Source of the DNA: Bacilli bacterium
Lineage (GTDB): Bacteria; Bacillota_I; Bacilli_A; RFN20; UBA1709
Direction of reading: 5' to 3'
NCBI GenBank assembly: GCA_028693955.1
Contig: JAQUUH010000008.1
Span: 1-40,338 of the forward strand
Length of the DNA stretch: 40,338 bases
Shown one piece after another: positions 6,589-15,645 of the stretch (position 1 is its first letter; every line of letters starts with the position of its first letter). The notes beneath the pieces are model-generated. The model was given only the letters and a program-made list of their open reading frames with translations. It was not told the DNA's origin and made no database searches. Both the position numbers and the translations under genes were made by a program.

Positions 6589-8717
6589 TATAATTTATCC
6601 CCTAACGTAAATTTAATTTTAAACCCACCATGACCATTAATTTCGTTTACTTCTCCTCCAGACATAATTAAAGAATTATTAATTATCCACATACCCAAAC
6701 CATGTCCATTAGTACGAGAACTTTCATGAACTTCAAGAATTCTTCTTGGATCATTAATATAATTTGAATTTAATCCTACACCATTATCCATATACTCAAA
6801 TTCTAATAAAGTATCATTTTTATTTGCTTTTATATTTATATCAAGTTTCTTTTTCCCTTTATTTTGTTGAACACTATTTAGTAACAGATTATCAAAAATG
6901 ACATTAATCACATCAACACATGTAAAGAATTCTAGATCTGAAGATATTTCTAATGTAATATCTAACCAATTATAATCATATTCCCAACTTTTCTTTATTT
7001 TTTCAAATATTTCATTAATATTCAAATTATCTGAGACAAATTGTTTTTTCTCTATTTTAGTAAGCATTGTATCCATAAATGTTTTAATCTTTGAAATAAC
7101 TGCATTACTTTTTTCAATCATTAAAGGAACATTTTTATATGATAATTTTTTATTTTCTTCTGCATTTATTATATCCCATATATTCAACTCTTTTAATCTA
7201 TTAACTAAATTTTCACTAGAATATGATATAAAATTCCGATTTGTTTTCATTTCATGAGCAATAGAAGCAGCTTTTAACCCAACTGTAGAAAGAACATTTA
7301 ATATTCTAGTATCATATCTGTGTTCTTCTTCTTTATTCGTAAAATCTTTCTTTTGTTTCTCATTACTTTCTTTTAAATCTTTAACTTCTTCTGCTAATCT
7401 AACAACTTTTTCTTCGTCATAATCTTTAAATTCTGATGGTTTTCTTAAAAAGGAATCTAATACTCTTGTTTCTTTTATTTCTTCTTTATTTTTAATATTA
7501 ACTGCTCTAACAATAGATTGTCTATATCTTTCAAATTCAGCTATACCTTTGTCAATGATTTGTAGAAACAACTTATAATATTCAGTTTCTTCTAATCCTT
7601 GTCTATTTGCTAAATCCTTTAAATTATTATTTTCTTTTTTATCTATTATTACTTTTCCAGACAATTGATTTTCTCTAACTCTCCAAGAACCAGTTGGATG
7701 TGTAGCTGCAGCAGGTGATTTTCTTGATCTTTTACCTAAGCCAAGCCAATCTTTCTTTCCTTCATATGAACTTATACTAAATACATTTCTATATAAGATT
7801 ACACCATCTTTATAAGGTTCTTGAAGTGAATTATATTTATATAAAAATTTTTCACAGTCATCTTTTTGAGGATTAAAAGCAAAATATAATTCAGCTGTGA
7901 ATGATCCTAATTCCTCTAATGCTAATTCTTTATCTTTATCATCTAATTCAATATCATCAAACACTTCATTTTTCATATTAATTATTGAAATCTTATCATG
8001 AAGATTAGTGGTTGGGCAATATGATATTGCTTCATCAAGAAATTCGTCTGAAATAATTTTGCTAGTTAAATCTTTAGTTTTAGCATTATAATTCAGTTTA
8101 ATTATTGATAAACAGTTCACACCTAAAGTAGGTTTCATAAATTTTCTTTCAACAGTAAAAATTTTATCCAAATAGTTCAATGTAATTTTCATAGAATCAT
8201 CATTATATGTTGTTGAAAGATAATTTGATAGATTTTCAATAGCTTTTATTGACCATTTGTCACGAAGTTGTTTAATTATTATTGTGGTTCCAATTGTATT
8301 TAATTGAATAAAATCAAGTTTAGTAATTGACCAATCTGTTGTCCATCTCGCTCCATTATTATTCAACATTTTTGTCTGAACTTCTATTTGTTTTCCAAGT
8401 CTTGCTAAAGCAAATCTTCCAATACCTTTTGATCCAGAATAAATTCGTTGTTTAGCATCTTTATCAACAAAATCATAAGCTTTATTACTTAATCCTACTT
8501 TAGTCCAATTATCTTTTAAGATGTTATAGCTCATACCTGTTCCATCATCTATTAAGATAATTTTATCGTCATCAAAGTTAATTGATAGATTACTTGCACC
8601 AGCATCATATGCGTTTTTTACAAGTTCTAATATAGCTGATTCTTTATTTGTGAAATTTTGCACTCCAAATAATTCTGCAATTTTATCATCTTCTATAACA
8701 TATTTTAGTATCTCCAT
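6588..8717 (-). CDS. Double GHKL ATPase / histidine kinase-like sensor
   Basis: This 709-aa soluble protein has two Bergerat-fold sites. The first (residues 20-200, MutL/Hsp90-like) shows ELVKNAYDAG (31-40), DDGTGM (57-62) and GSKGIGRFAL (95-104). A coiled coil follows at about 430-470. A HisKA-like segment has the likely phosphorylated His in AHEMK (H488). The C-terminal histidine kinase ATPase has its N-box around VIFDNLLLNS (606-615), G1 DNGVGL (644-649) and G2 GHGLGMW (671-677). No membrane segments or standard sensor domains are visible, so any signal is cytoplasmic. It has an AGGAGG ribosome site, lies 9 bases after the methyltransferase gene, and overlaps the receiver gene by one base. 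A phosphorelay to D61 of that receiver is the natural inference. The paired ATPase layout recalls DNA-gating GHKL proteins, so it could instead sense DNA. Confidence 0.88.
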   Translation of the reverse strand: MEILKYVIEDDKIAELFGVQNFTNKESAILELVKNAYDAGASNLSINFDDDKIILIDDGTGMSYNILKDNWTKVGLSNKAYDFVDKDAKQRIYSGSKGIGRFALARLGKQIEVQTKMLNNNGARWTTDWSITKLDFIQLNTIGTTIIIKQLRDKWSIKAIENLSNYLSTTYNDDSMKITLNYLDKIFTVERKFMKPTLGVNCLSIIKLNYNAKTKDLTSKIISDEFLDEAISYCPTTNLHDKISIINMKNEVFDDIELDDKDKELALEELGSFTAELYFAFNPQKDDCEKFLYKYNSLQEPYKDGVILYRNVFSISSYEGKKDWLGLGKRSRKSPAAATHPTGSWRVRENQLSGKVIIDKKENNNLKDLANRQGLEETEYYKLFLQIIDKGIAEFERYRQSIVRAVNIKNKEEIKETRVLDSFLRKPSEFKDYDEEKVVRLAEEVKDLKESNEKQKKDFTNKEEEHRYDTRILNVLSTVGLKAASIAHEMKTNRNFISYSSENLVNRLKELNIWDIINAEENKKLSYKNVPLMIEKSNAVISKIKTFMDTMLTKIEKKQFVSDNLNINEIFEKIKKSWEYDYNWLDITLEISSDLEFFTCVDVINVIFDNLLLNSVQQNKGKKKLDINIKANKNDTLLEFEYMDNGVGLNSNYINDPRRILEVHESSRTNGHGLGMWIINNSLIMSGGEVNEINGHGGFKIKFTLGDKL

Positions 8718-8726
8718 CTTATCCTC

Positions 8727-10157
8727 CTAAAACATATATTTCTTTACATCATTTGGTGTTATTCGTTTTGATTTTCCTGATGATGTAATTCCAATCTCAT
8801 TTATATAATTTAAAAAATCATCTGATTCTAAAGTTTCTTTAGCTTTTTCCAATGTATATTTTTCATCAATCTCTGTTATATATATTCCTGAATAAGGTAT
8901 CTCATTTTCTGATAATTCATACACTTTTACTTTATTCGTAATAATTATACTCATCATTATTTTTTTTTGATTCATATTTGTTAAAGATTGAGATCGACCA
9001 TATTCAAACCAATTTACTCCTGATTCATTATCCTTATTCGTTAATTCTATTTTGTATTTTTCTAAATACTTGTATGCAAAAGGAAATTTTTCTTTAAATG
9101 TTTGTTCTGTATATCTTTTTATTTCTTTATTATCATTAATTTTATATGGGAAAATAATATATTCAGTCTTTGAAAAAGCACAATTTTTAGGTGATAATGC
9201 TTTTTTAGTTATTTCTTTTTCTATTTTTTCGGTACCAACATAATAATACAACTCGTCTTCGTTATCAATTTCAAATACAAATGCTTTGTTAAATAAAGTA
9301 GCTAATGTACTACCTACATTATACAAAGAGCCTAATTCTTTTTTTGAATCTTCAGATGTTTCATATATTTTTAGGAATTTCCATTTATCAACGAGATTAT
9401 CTTTATTAATATCAAAACTATTTTGAGTTATATTATCATAATAATTAAAACTTTTTGAAAGACATTTTACTATACAAAGTATAGAAGTTGTAACTGTTAC
9501 ATTTGGAAATACATCAGCACCATAATTATCAATTATTTTTTTTATATATGGTTTAATAATATTTCTTAAATCTTTTGCAGAAACATTCTTATATATACTA
9601 TTTGGTATTAAATATGACATTTTACCATCTTGAGATAATAAGTTAAATGATTTTTCTATAAAAGCATAACAATAATCAAATCTACCATATTTACAACTAT
9701 TAAAGTTTTCTTTTAGGTATATTCTATTATCTTCAGTTAATTGTTTATAATTAATATATGGAGGATTTCCGATTATGTAAAAAAAATTCTCATCAATCTT
9801 AGCTTTTAAAAAATCTTCTTGTTTGAATTTCCAATTAATTGTTTCATACATGTTATTGTTTAATACTTTTTGATTTAATTTTTCTATGCAGCTTTTGTAT
9901 TTATTTTCATCAATTTCATAACCATAAATATCATTTTCTAATCCTTGTTTGATTTTATTATTACTAAAATTATTTTTCCTACAATCATCAATATAAGTTT
10001 GAACTATTTCAACTAAAATCGCTCCATCACCAAATGAATTTTCTAATACTTTTTTCCCAAATAGATTTTTTTCATAATCTATACTTGAAAGTAAAAGTTT
10101 TGCATATTTAGTTGGAGTAAAAACTTGACATTTAGTGTAATTCATTTCATCTAACAT
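8727..10157 (-). CDS. N6-adenine DNA methyltransferase
   Basis: The SAM-binding motif I is VLENSFGDGAIL and the catalytic motif IV is NPPY (in IIGNPPYINYK), the signature of gamma-type adenine-N6 methyltransferases (TaqI/Eco57I-like). The opening QVFTPTKYAKLLLSSI is also typical. The start is set at the ATG at 10157, preceded by AAAGG (476 aa); a TTG ten codons upstream has no ribosome site. The C-terminal half should hold the target-recognition domain (NWFEYGRSQSL is a common block there). No helicase or type II nuclease is fused to it. As first gene of the operon it presumably marks host DNA so that the downstream HNH enzyme spares it. Family call firm, target sequence unknown. Confidence 0.9.
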   Translation of the reverse strand: MLDEMNYTKCQVFTPTKYAKLLLSSIDYEKNLFGKKVLENSFGDGAILVEIVQTYIDDCRKNNFSNNKIKQGLENDIYGYEIDENKYKSCIEKLNQKVLNNNMYETINWKFKQEDFLKAKIDENFFYIIGNPPYINYKQLTEDNRIYLKENFNSCKYGRFDYCYAFIEKSFNLLSQDGKMSYLIPNSIYKNVSAKDLRNIIKPYIKKIIDNYGADVFPNVTVTTSILCIVKCLSKSFNYYDNITQNSFDINKDNLVDKWKFLKIYETSEDSKKELGSLYNVGSTLATLFNKAFVFEIDNEDELYYYVGTEKIEKEITKKALSPKNCAFSKTEYIIFPYKINDNKEIKRYTEQTFKEKFPFAYKYLEKYKIELTNKDNESGVNWFEYGRSQSLTNMNQKKIMMSIIITNKVKVYELSENEIPYSGIYITEIDEKYTLEKAKETLESDDFLNYINEIGITSSGKSKRITPNDVKKYMF

Positions 10158-10263
10158 AATATTACCTTTTTCTATAAATACTGACAATTCACATAACTAT
10201 TATATCATAGTAGGTGTTTTTTTAAAATATAATAAATTCTATTTTGATTCCAAATAAAAAAAG

Positions 10264-10291
10264 TTGCACTGGTAGATTTATACCAATGCAA
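10264..10291 (-). terminator. Terminator of the 135-aa gene
   Basis: An 11-bp stem with one G-T pair (10264-10274 with 10281-10291) is followed on the minus strand by seven T. It separates the 135-aa gene from the methyltransferase operon. Confidence 0.8.
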
Positions 10292-10292
10292 G

Positions 10293-10314
10293 ATTTATTT
10301 ATTTATTTATTTAT
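10293..10314. repeat. ATTT tetranucleotide repeat
   Basis: Five tandem ATTT units plus a partial one lie at the very end of the 135-aa gene. The stop codon is inside the tract. Slippage would change only the last residues, because every shifted frame meets TAA within the repeat. Confidence 0.8.
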
Positions 10315-10710
10315 CCATTTAATTAATTCATCATTAGAATCAGTTTTAAACACTGCTTTCATAAAGTTATTATCATTTATGTATACTGCATATTTATTCT
10401 TTTCTACAGAATTATTTATTGAAATAATCAAGCACTTCTTTTTAGTGTTTTCATTTATAAATATTATATCATCATGATATTTACCTGAGAATGATAAGTG
10501 TTCTTTAAAACATAATAATGTTTCACTTATTTGAAAAATTTGATTATCTTTTAAATTGCATACTATATTACTATATTCTTCAGTTTTATTATATAGTTTA
10601 TTATCATTACAAAACCAATCTAACCAACCTATTTCTATTTGTACTTTAACATTTTTTTTATTGAAGTTACCTGATAAATAGTTGTTTTGCCATTCTTTTA
10701 TCGTATACAT
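10303..10710 (-). CDS. Conserved-looking hypothetical protein, 135 aa
   Basis: I recall similar hypothetical proteins with the opening IKEWQ-N-YLSG-F and the block Q-E-GW-DWFC, seen here as VQIEIGWLDWFCND (about residues 23-36), but no function. It has no membrane segment or signal peptide. It has its own terminator at 10264-10291, so it is separate from the methyltransferase operon though next to it. A CTCC-type complement upstream gives a GGAG-like ribosome site. Confidence 0.6.
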   Translation of the reverse strand: MYTIKEWQNNYLSGNFNKKNVKVQIEIGWLDWFCNDNKLYNKTEEYSNIVCNLKDNQIFQISETLLCFKEHLSFSGKYHDDIIFINENTKKKCLIISINNSVEKNKYAVYINDNNFMKAVFKTDSNDELIKWINK

Positions 10711-10775
10711 AATTTATTGCTCCTTGTATAATTATATTCTATTTTTAATATGAATTATGTTATAAAATAGATATT

Positions 10776-12366
10776 TTATATTTCTTCAATAATTTTTAAA
10801 TCACATTTAAATTGAAACTCTAATGTATGTTTATCAATTGCTTTAATATATTCTATTAATTTTCTCATTATTTGTTGGTCATATAGATCAACTTTTTCTT
10901 TACTTAATGTATCTAGAATTATTTTCATTTTTTCTTTCTTAATCTGAATATTAGTATTTTGTGATTTCTTTTTTTCTATATCTTCTTCTAGACTATGGAT
11001 TTCCTCGCTTAATCTTATATATTCATTATTATAATATTCATCTGTTATTTCTTTATTTCTTTTCTTTTGGAAGATTTCCATAATAAGTTTTCTATCATTG
11101 TTTATTTTCGTTTCAATTGGTTCTATATTTTTGCTACAATCATTATTTAACTCTGAATTGATTGTCTCTTTGACCATTTCCACAAGCTCTGACAAATCTC
11201 CAGAAAAGCGTTCAATAACTCTTTTATATGCTTCTATGATATCAGTTTCTTTAATTGGTAACATTTTCCAACTTCCATTATCTTTTTGATGACCAATACA
11301 CACCCATGTTTTTACAATTCTCCCATCAGCTACTCTTCTTCCATGTCTTCTAAAATTGCTTCAACAATCACTACATATAAGAAGTCCACTTAATGAATTC
11401 TTACTACTATACTTTCCATTACCAGTATTAGCTGTTGGCCTAAGAGATGTCCTATTCTTTTTTTTCTTCTTGTACCATATCAAACAATTCTTGTGTAATT
11501 ATAGCAGGATGGCTATTCTCTACATAGTATTTAGTTGCCTGTCCAGTATTCTTCACTCTAGATTTGCTTAAGACATCAGCTTTATATGTTTTTGCTAAGT
11601 ATGAATTTCCAGTATATTTTTCATTTGCTAGAACACCTTGAATGCTACTTGGTGTCCAGGTATTACCTAGTTTAGTTGTTATCTTTTCATCATTTAATGC
11701 TTTAGCAATTTGTCTAATTGTTTTTCCAGTAATGTATTCAAGAAATATTCGTTTAACAACTTTTGCTTCATCTTCTACAATCACATAGTCATCATTAACT
11801 TTATTATACCCCAAAACTGTTTTATAATTAATTAATACTTTACCTTCTTGAAATCTTTTTTTATATGCCTATTTAATGTTTGTTGAAATACCACGTGACT
11901 CTTGTTCTGCAATTGCAGCAAGAATTGTAATGAGTACTTCTCCATTAGCAGTCATTGTGTCTATTCCTTCATTCTCAAAGTATGCACTTACACTAATATC
12001 CTTTAACTCTCTAATATAGCTTAGTTTATCAACTGTATTTCTAGAAAATCTTGATATTGATTTAATAAGAATTCTATTGATTTTTCCTTCTCTTGCATCA
12101 CTAATCATTCGCATAAACTCTGGTCTTTTTTCTGCTTTAGTACCTGAAATTCCTTGATCTGCATAACCTTCAACATAATTCCATTCAGGATGCGATTTAA
12201 TTAGTTCCTCAAAGTGTGCTTTTTGTCTTTCATATGATTCTTCTTGTTCATCAAAATCAGTACTTACTCTAACATAATAGGTTACATTTTCTTTAGTTAT
12301 AACCTCTGTCATGTTTGCTCTAAATAATGTAGGGATTTCTTTAACAACTCTTTTACTAGTCTCCAT
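10776..12366 (-). pseudogene. Large serine recombinase, broken in three places
   Basis: The pieces in order are: a resolvase catalytic domain with the Ser in YYVRVST and the block DQGISGTKAEKRPEF; a TAG at 11869-11871 after STNIK (Trp in relatives); a recombinase domain (GYNKVNDDYVIVEDEAKVV, NEKYTGNSYLAKTYK); a frameshift near 11455-11470 in a poly-A run; a zinc ribbon reading ICSDC, a TGA at 11361-11363, then SNFRRHGRR; and a coiled-coil tail ending at 10776. An intact protein would have about 530 residues and would integrate or excise a mobile element. It cannot be functional as it stands. The N-terminal stop and the zinc-ribbon stop are in different frames, so decay is well advanced. Confidence 0.85.
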
Positions 12367-12955
12367 ACTTTTGTTTCTCCTTTACTTGCTTTTTCTTCCA
12401 ACCTTTTTGATTACCTGATGGTCCATTTGAATATTTTTTAGTTATTTCTACTCCGTTAATAAATCTAAATGTTACTTTGTTTTTAAATATTTTTACTTTT
12501 TCTAAGAAGATTTCTACTTTTTGTTCATCAAACACAACTAGTTCTTTACAATCAGTTTTAACCATATTTCTAATTTCTGATATTGATATTTTATCAGTTA
12601 ACTCTTTTATTTCTTTTCTAATTACTTCTACTTCTTTATTATAATCGTTAATATCAATTAATCTATTAATCTTCAAAACTTTTAATTCATTTTCTTGTTT
12701 GACTAAAATTGCAAGTTTATTTTTATCATCAATTTGTTCATCATTATCTAGTTTTGTATTAATGAATTCATTATAACTTTCTACAAACTTACTCTTTAAA
12801 ACATCATCCTTTATTCTTGTATTATCGCATACTTTTTTTACCATAATTATTTTAGTTACTACATGACCATATCTCACATCTCCATGACTTGTTAGTATTA
12901 TTAAACTTGTGATTAAATCCTTTACCACAAACTCCACATACTATTTTACTTGTAA
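12356..12955 (-). pseudogene. Second serine recombinase, C-terminal fragment
   Basis: One frame reads KIVCGVCGKGFNHKF and WRCEIWSCSN, the zinc ribbon of a large serine recombinase. After a frame change comes the long coiled-coil tail (about 150 residues, FVESYNEFINTKLDN ... EIRNMVKTDCKELVVF ... VTFRFINGVEI). The catalytic and recombinase domains are missing. The tail runs 11 bases into the start of the other recombinase, the tandem order seen in integrative elements with two or three recombinases. Its 5' edge is joined directly to the 3' end of the 162-aa ORF. Confidence 0.75.
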
Positions 12956-13429
12956 TGCCTCTGGACAATATTTCTTTAAAAAATTTACTGCATAATTATC
13001 AAGTTCATCTTTAGGAATGATTGGCACAAGTCCACTTGATAGATTTTCTGGCATTTCACTATTGTATAATTCCATCTCATCTTTTTTTCTTCCTCTAAAG
13101 CCTTCTTTAAAAGACCCTGACATTTTATATAAAAATGATTTTTGTGTTGGATATGATTTTATCAAACATTCATCTTCAGTTTCAAAAAGATTATAATCAG
13201 CATCTATATGTACTATGAATTCTACATTATCGATTTCTGATTTGATAAATCTATAACCTGTAACTTGAATGTTATTGATATGATAGTTATTTATGTATAT
13301 CTCTCCCCTATATACCTTTCCTGTTAATTCCTTTTCTTCAATGTAATCTTCTAAAGCATGATAGATATTTTCTATGTAGTTTTGTTGAAGAAAATCCGAA
13401 AAGTTTCTATATTTTTTACCCAATAGCAC
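12941..13429 (-). CDS. Mobile-element protein, truncated at its C-terminus
   Basis: GTG start at 13429 with GAGGTGA upstream, 162 aa. The ending DNYAVNFLKKYCPEAL resembles the linker that in clostridial mobile elements leads into an ImmA/IrrE-type metallopeptidase domain. Here it runs straight into the recombinase fragment and stops at a TAG that is part of that fragment's sequence. The product is probably a truncated fusion made when the second recombinase fragment was joined. Residues 1-120 are of unknown function. A TATAAT box lies about 45 bases upstream of the start. Confidence 0.55.
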   Translation of the reverse strand: MLLGKKYRNFSDFLQQNYIENIYHALEDYIEEKELTGKVYRGEIYINNYHINNIQVTGYRFIKSEIDNVEFIVHIDADYNLFETEDECLIKSYPTQKSFLYKMSGSFKEGFRGRKKDEMELYNSEMPENLSSGLVPIIPKDELDNYAVNFLKKYCPEALQVK

Positions 13430-13541
13430 TCACCTCTTTTTCCATATATTGCCATTTTAAGTAGTACTATTATACTAAAAATAGTGTTATTTGTCGGGTA
13501 AAAAAAGAGCTGAAAATGTAGGATTTATTTTCATAAAAAAA

Positions 13542-13562
13542 GACCACTATTTACTAGTGATC
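13542..13562 (-). terminator. Terminator after the metallopeptidase-like gene
   Basis: An 8-bp stem with one G-T pair (13542-13549 with 13555-13562) is followed on the minus strand by seven T, just behind the stop at 13566. Confidence 0.75.
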
Positions 13563-13565
13563 AAT

Positions 13566-13991
13566 TTACAAAAATCTTTTGTATCTCTTTATATATATCA
13601 ACTCTTGATATTTTATATTTGGATGTTTTATCTTTACCCCTTCTCTTGCAAGAAACACTTGTGTAAAAGCAAATGCATCTAATTCAAATGTTTGTAGATT
13701 ATAACCTTTTTCATTTCCTGTCTTTGCTTTTATTAATTCTTCTTTCCATAGTTTAGCAAGTTCATCATTTGGCATAAGTATCACCCAGTATAATTGGAAT
13801 ACGTGCCTGTATTCATGTGTTATACTTTTAACTGTTTCTAAGTAGTTTTTTTTATACTTTTGGTTGATAATTATTTTTGATTTTCCCTCAGTTACCAGTC
13901 TATTATCATCAACTATATTATTATCATATTCTATTGGTAGAACATCAACTCCTAAATATTCTGCTATTCTTTTGGATATCTCTTCTAACAT
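13566..13991 (-). CDS. ImmA/IrrE-like zinc metallopeptidase domain protein
   Basis: This 141-aa protein carries THEYRH (HExxH type: H-E-Y-R-H) followed about 40 residues later by ELDAFAF, the third-ligand block of the IrrE/ImmA peptidase family. The start has a GTGGAG ribosome site. Relatives on conjugative elements and prophages cleave repressors to release excision genes. It lies upstream of a truncated gene that once led into the same type of domain. Function inferred from the motif; the family-level call is moderate. Confidence 0.55.
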   Translation of the reverse strand: MLEEISKRIAEYLGVDVLPIEYDNNIVDDNRLVTEGKSKIIINQKYKKNYLETVKSITHEYRHVFQLYWVILMPNDELAKLWKEELIKAKTGNEKGYNLQTFELDAFAFTQVFLAREGVKIKHPNIKYQELIYIKRYKRFL

Positions 13992-14039
13992 TTAACTCCA
14001 CTAAATATTATATCATTTTCCTATAGTATATTCAAGGTA

Positions 14040-14065
14040 ATCAGTCTATTAGCAAAAAACTGCAC
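14040..14065 (+). repeat. Left 26-bp direct repeat flanking the IS
   Basis: It begins ATCAGTCTATTAG and ends ACTGCAC, and is identical to 15253-15278. It abuts the left inverted repeat of the IS exactly, as a target-site duplication would. Confidence 0.9.
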
Positions 14066-15252
14066 TGTTATATTACAATACATATGAGACCAATATTGAT
14101 TAAAACGCAAAAGTGATTTATACTTTGCACAAAGAAGATAACCACAACGAAATTTCTTCACACAAGGAGTATAAATCACATGGCTATTATATCACATAAA
14201 TCTCATGATATCAAAACAAAATTTCATGCTGTTTCATCTTATCGTAATAATCATTATTCTATTGCTCATATCTGTTCTAAATATCACATCTCTAAAGCTT
14301 CCCTAATGCGTTGGAATAAAGCTTTCGATGGTTCTTGGGATTCCTTAAAAGAGAAAAGTCGTCGTCCTTTATCTCCTCATCCTAATGCTCATACTGATTT
14401 GGAACTTCTTAAAATATCTTCTCTCATTAAACGTAATCCTCATATCGGTCTTACGGAACTATATACAAAACTTAGGCAACAAATTGCTTATTCCCGCCAT
14501 TATTCTAGTTTATATCGTGTTCTAGTTAAACTCGGTTATTACATCAATAAGTCTAATATTAAGAAAAGATATGTCCCTAAAAAATATCATACCCCTGAGT
14601 TGTTAGGAGAAAAGATGCAATTAGATGTTAAATATGTTCCTAACGATTGTAACGCAAATTTAAGGGACGATTATCATTATTTTCAGTATACTATCATTGA
14701 TGAAGCTTCTAGAGAAAGGTTTATCTATCCTTATAAAGAACAAACTTCTGCTAGCACCATTGATTTTCTTTATCGAGCTATTTGTTACTTTGGATACATC
14801 CCCAGAATTATTCAAACTGATAATGGCTTTGAGTTCTCTTACTTTAGGGAAACTAAGAGAGTTCATCCTTTTGATTTAGAATGTCAGAAGTTAGGGATTA
14901 TTCATAAAACCATTAAACCCAGAACTCCAAGACATAACGGTAAGGTTGAGCGCAGCCATAGAAATGATAATGAAAGATTCTATCGCTTTCTTAAATTCTA
15001 TAACTTTGAAGATCTCATAAAACAAATGAAAGCTTACTTAAGAAGATCAAATAATATTGGTATGACTCCATTGAATTACAAAACACCTATCCAAGTTAGA
15101 CAGCATTTAATAATCAACAATATGATTAACTATTTATCTTGTAAATAATTTTTTAACTGCCTTCATTCTAGGGGGACACATTCCCCCTAAAACCCCTTTA
15201 ATCTTATCTTCTTTTTTTAATTATTTTGTCTCATATCATTTACAATTATACA
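14066..15252 (+). mobile_element. Complete IS of 1187 bp, possibly IS1202-like
   Basis: Imperfect terminal inverted repeats of about 25 bp (TGT at the left edge and ACA at the right edge, both leading to an ATATGAGAC block about 17-25 bases in) enclose one transposase gene. Identical 26-bp direct repeats sit directly outside both ends. Such long duplications are unusual for IS481/IS3-type enzymes but are described for the IS1202 group. Identical repeats and an intact gene point to a recent insertion. Family assignment is tentative. Confidence 0.8.
14180..15148 (+). CDS. DDE (rve-type) transposase
   Basis: This 322-aa protein has an N-terminal helix-turn-helix (about residues 20-60, YSIAHICSKYHISKASLMRW), a linker rich in basic residues, and an integrase-like catalytic core. 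The DDE residues are visible in QLDVKYVP, IIQTDNGFEF and NGKVERSHRND. The C-terminus PLNYKTPIQV is typical of IS481/IS3-type enzymes. The ATG follows AAGGAG. It is one of only two intact plus-strand genes in the window, and its ordinary codon use contrasts with the AT-extreme genes around it. Confidence 0.9.
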   Translation: MAIISHKSHDIKTKFHAVSSYRNNHYSIAHICSKYHISKASLMRWNKAFDGSWDSLKEKSRRPLSPHPNAHTDLELLKISSLIKRNPHIGLTELYTKLRQQIAYSRHYSSLYRVLVKLGYYINKSNIKKRYVPKKYHTPELLGEKMQLDVKYVPNDCNANLRDDYHYFQYTIIDEASRERFIYPYKEQTSASTIDFLYRAICYFGYIPRIIQTDNGFEFSYFRETKRVHPFDLECQKLGIIHKTIKPRTPRHNGKVERSHRNDNERFYRFLKFYNFEDLIKQMKAYLRRSNNIGMTPLNYKTPIQVRQHLIINNMINYLSCK

Positions 15253-15278
15253 ATCAGTCTATTAGCAAAAAACTGCAC
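15253..15278 (+). repeat. Right 26-bp direct repeat flanking the IS
   Basis: Identical to 14040-14065 and directly adjacent to the right inverted repeat of the IS. Confidence 0.9.
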
Positions 15279-15283
15279 AAATG

Positions 15284-15317
15284 ACTGAACAAGGGTTTGT
15301 AAAGCCGTTCAGTTTTT
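15284..15317 (+). terminator. Plus-strand terminator beyond the IS
   Basis: ACTGAAC pairs with GTTCAGT around a 16-base loop, in which GG/CC can extend the stem, and five T follow. The remaining sequence to 15645 shows no gene. Confidence 0.6.
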
Positions 15318-15645
15318 AATGATTTTATTCTTTTTAACTACTTGTCTATATATAGAGAGACTATATAATCGGTCGTTTTAATCAAATGAAAACTGTCTAC
15401 GATATTTTCACTAAATAAATATGAAATAACAACATTTAAAGTTTTTGTTCACTTAATTACTTTGTATAGTTTAACTCACTTCTATATAAATTTTGTTTTT
15501 TATATACAGTATCTATTATCATTCGATGAAATTTTTCATTTGTCTAAAGTACAATCACTCCATCATTTACACCTTGTAATTTACATGATGTAAATATATC
15601 CATTTTTCCATATATTCTAACTTATAGTCTTTTATTGATTATTAA

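Noticed and set aside
5369-10157. A plain type II restriction-modification system, or DISARM or BREX
   Set aside because: There is a methylase and a nuclease, but no DISARM/BREX helicase, PglZ or DUF1998 protein, and the kinase/receiver pair is not part of those systems.
10293-10314. ATTT repeat as a phase-variation switch for the 135-aa gene
   Set aside because: The tract is at the extreme 3' end and every shifted frame stops inside it, so the product would hardly change.
11361-11363. TGA in the recombinase zinc ribbon as a sign of a TGA=Trp code
   Set aside because: Other apparently intact genes (31-aa peptide, the HNH-operon overlap) use TGA as their natural stop, and relatives have Gly, not Trp, at this place.
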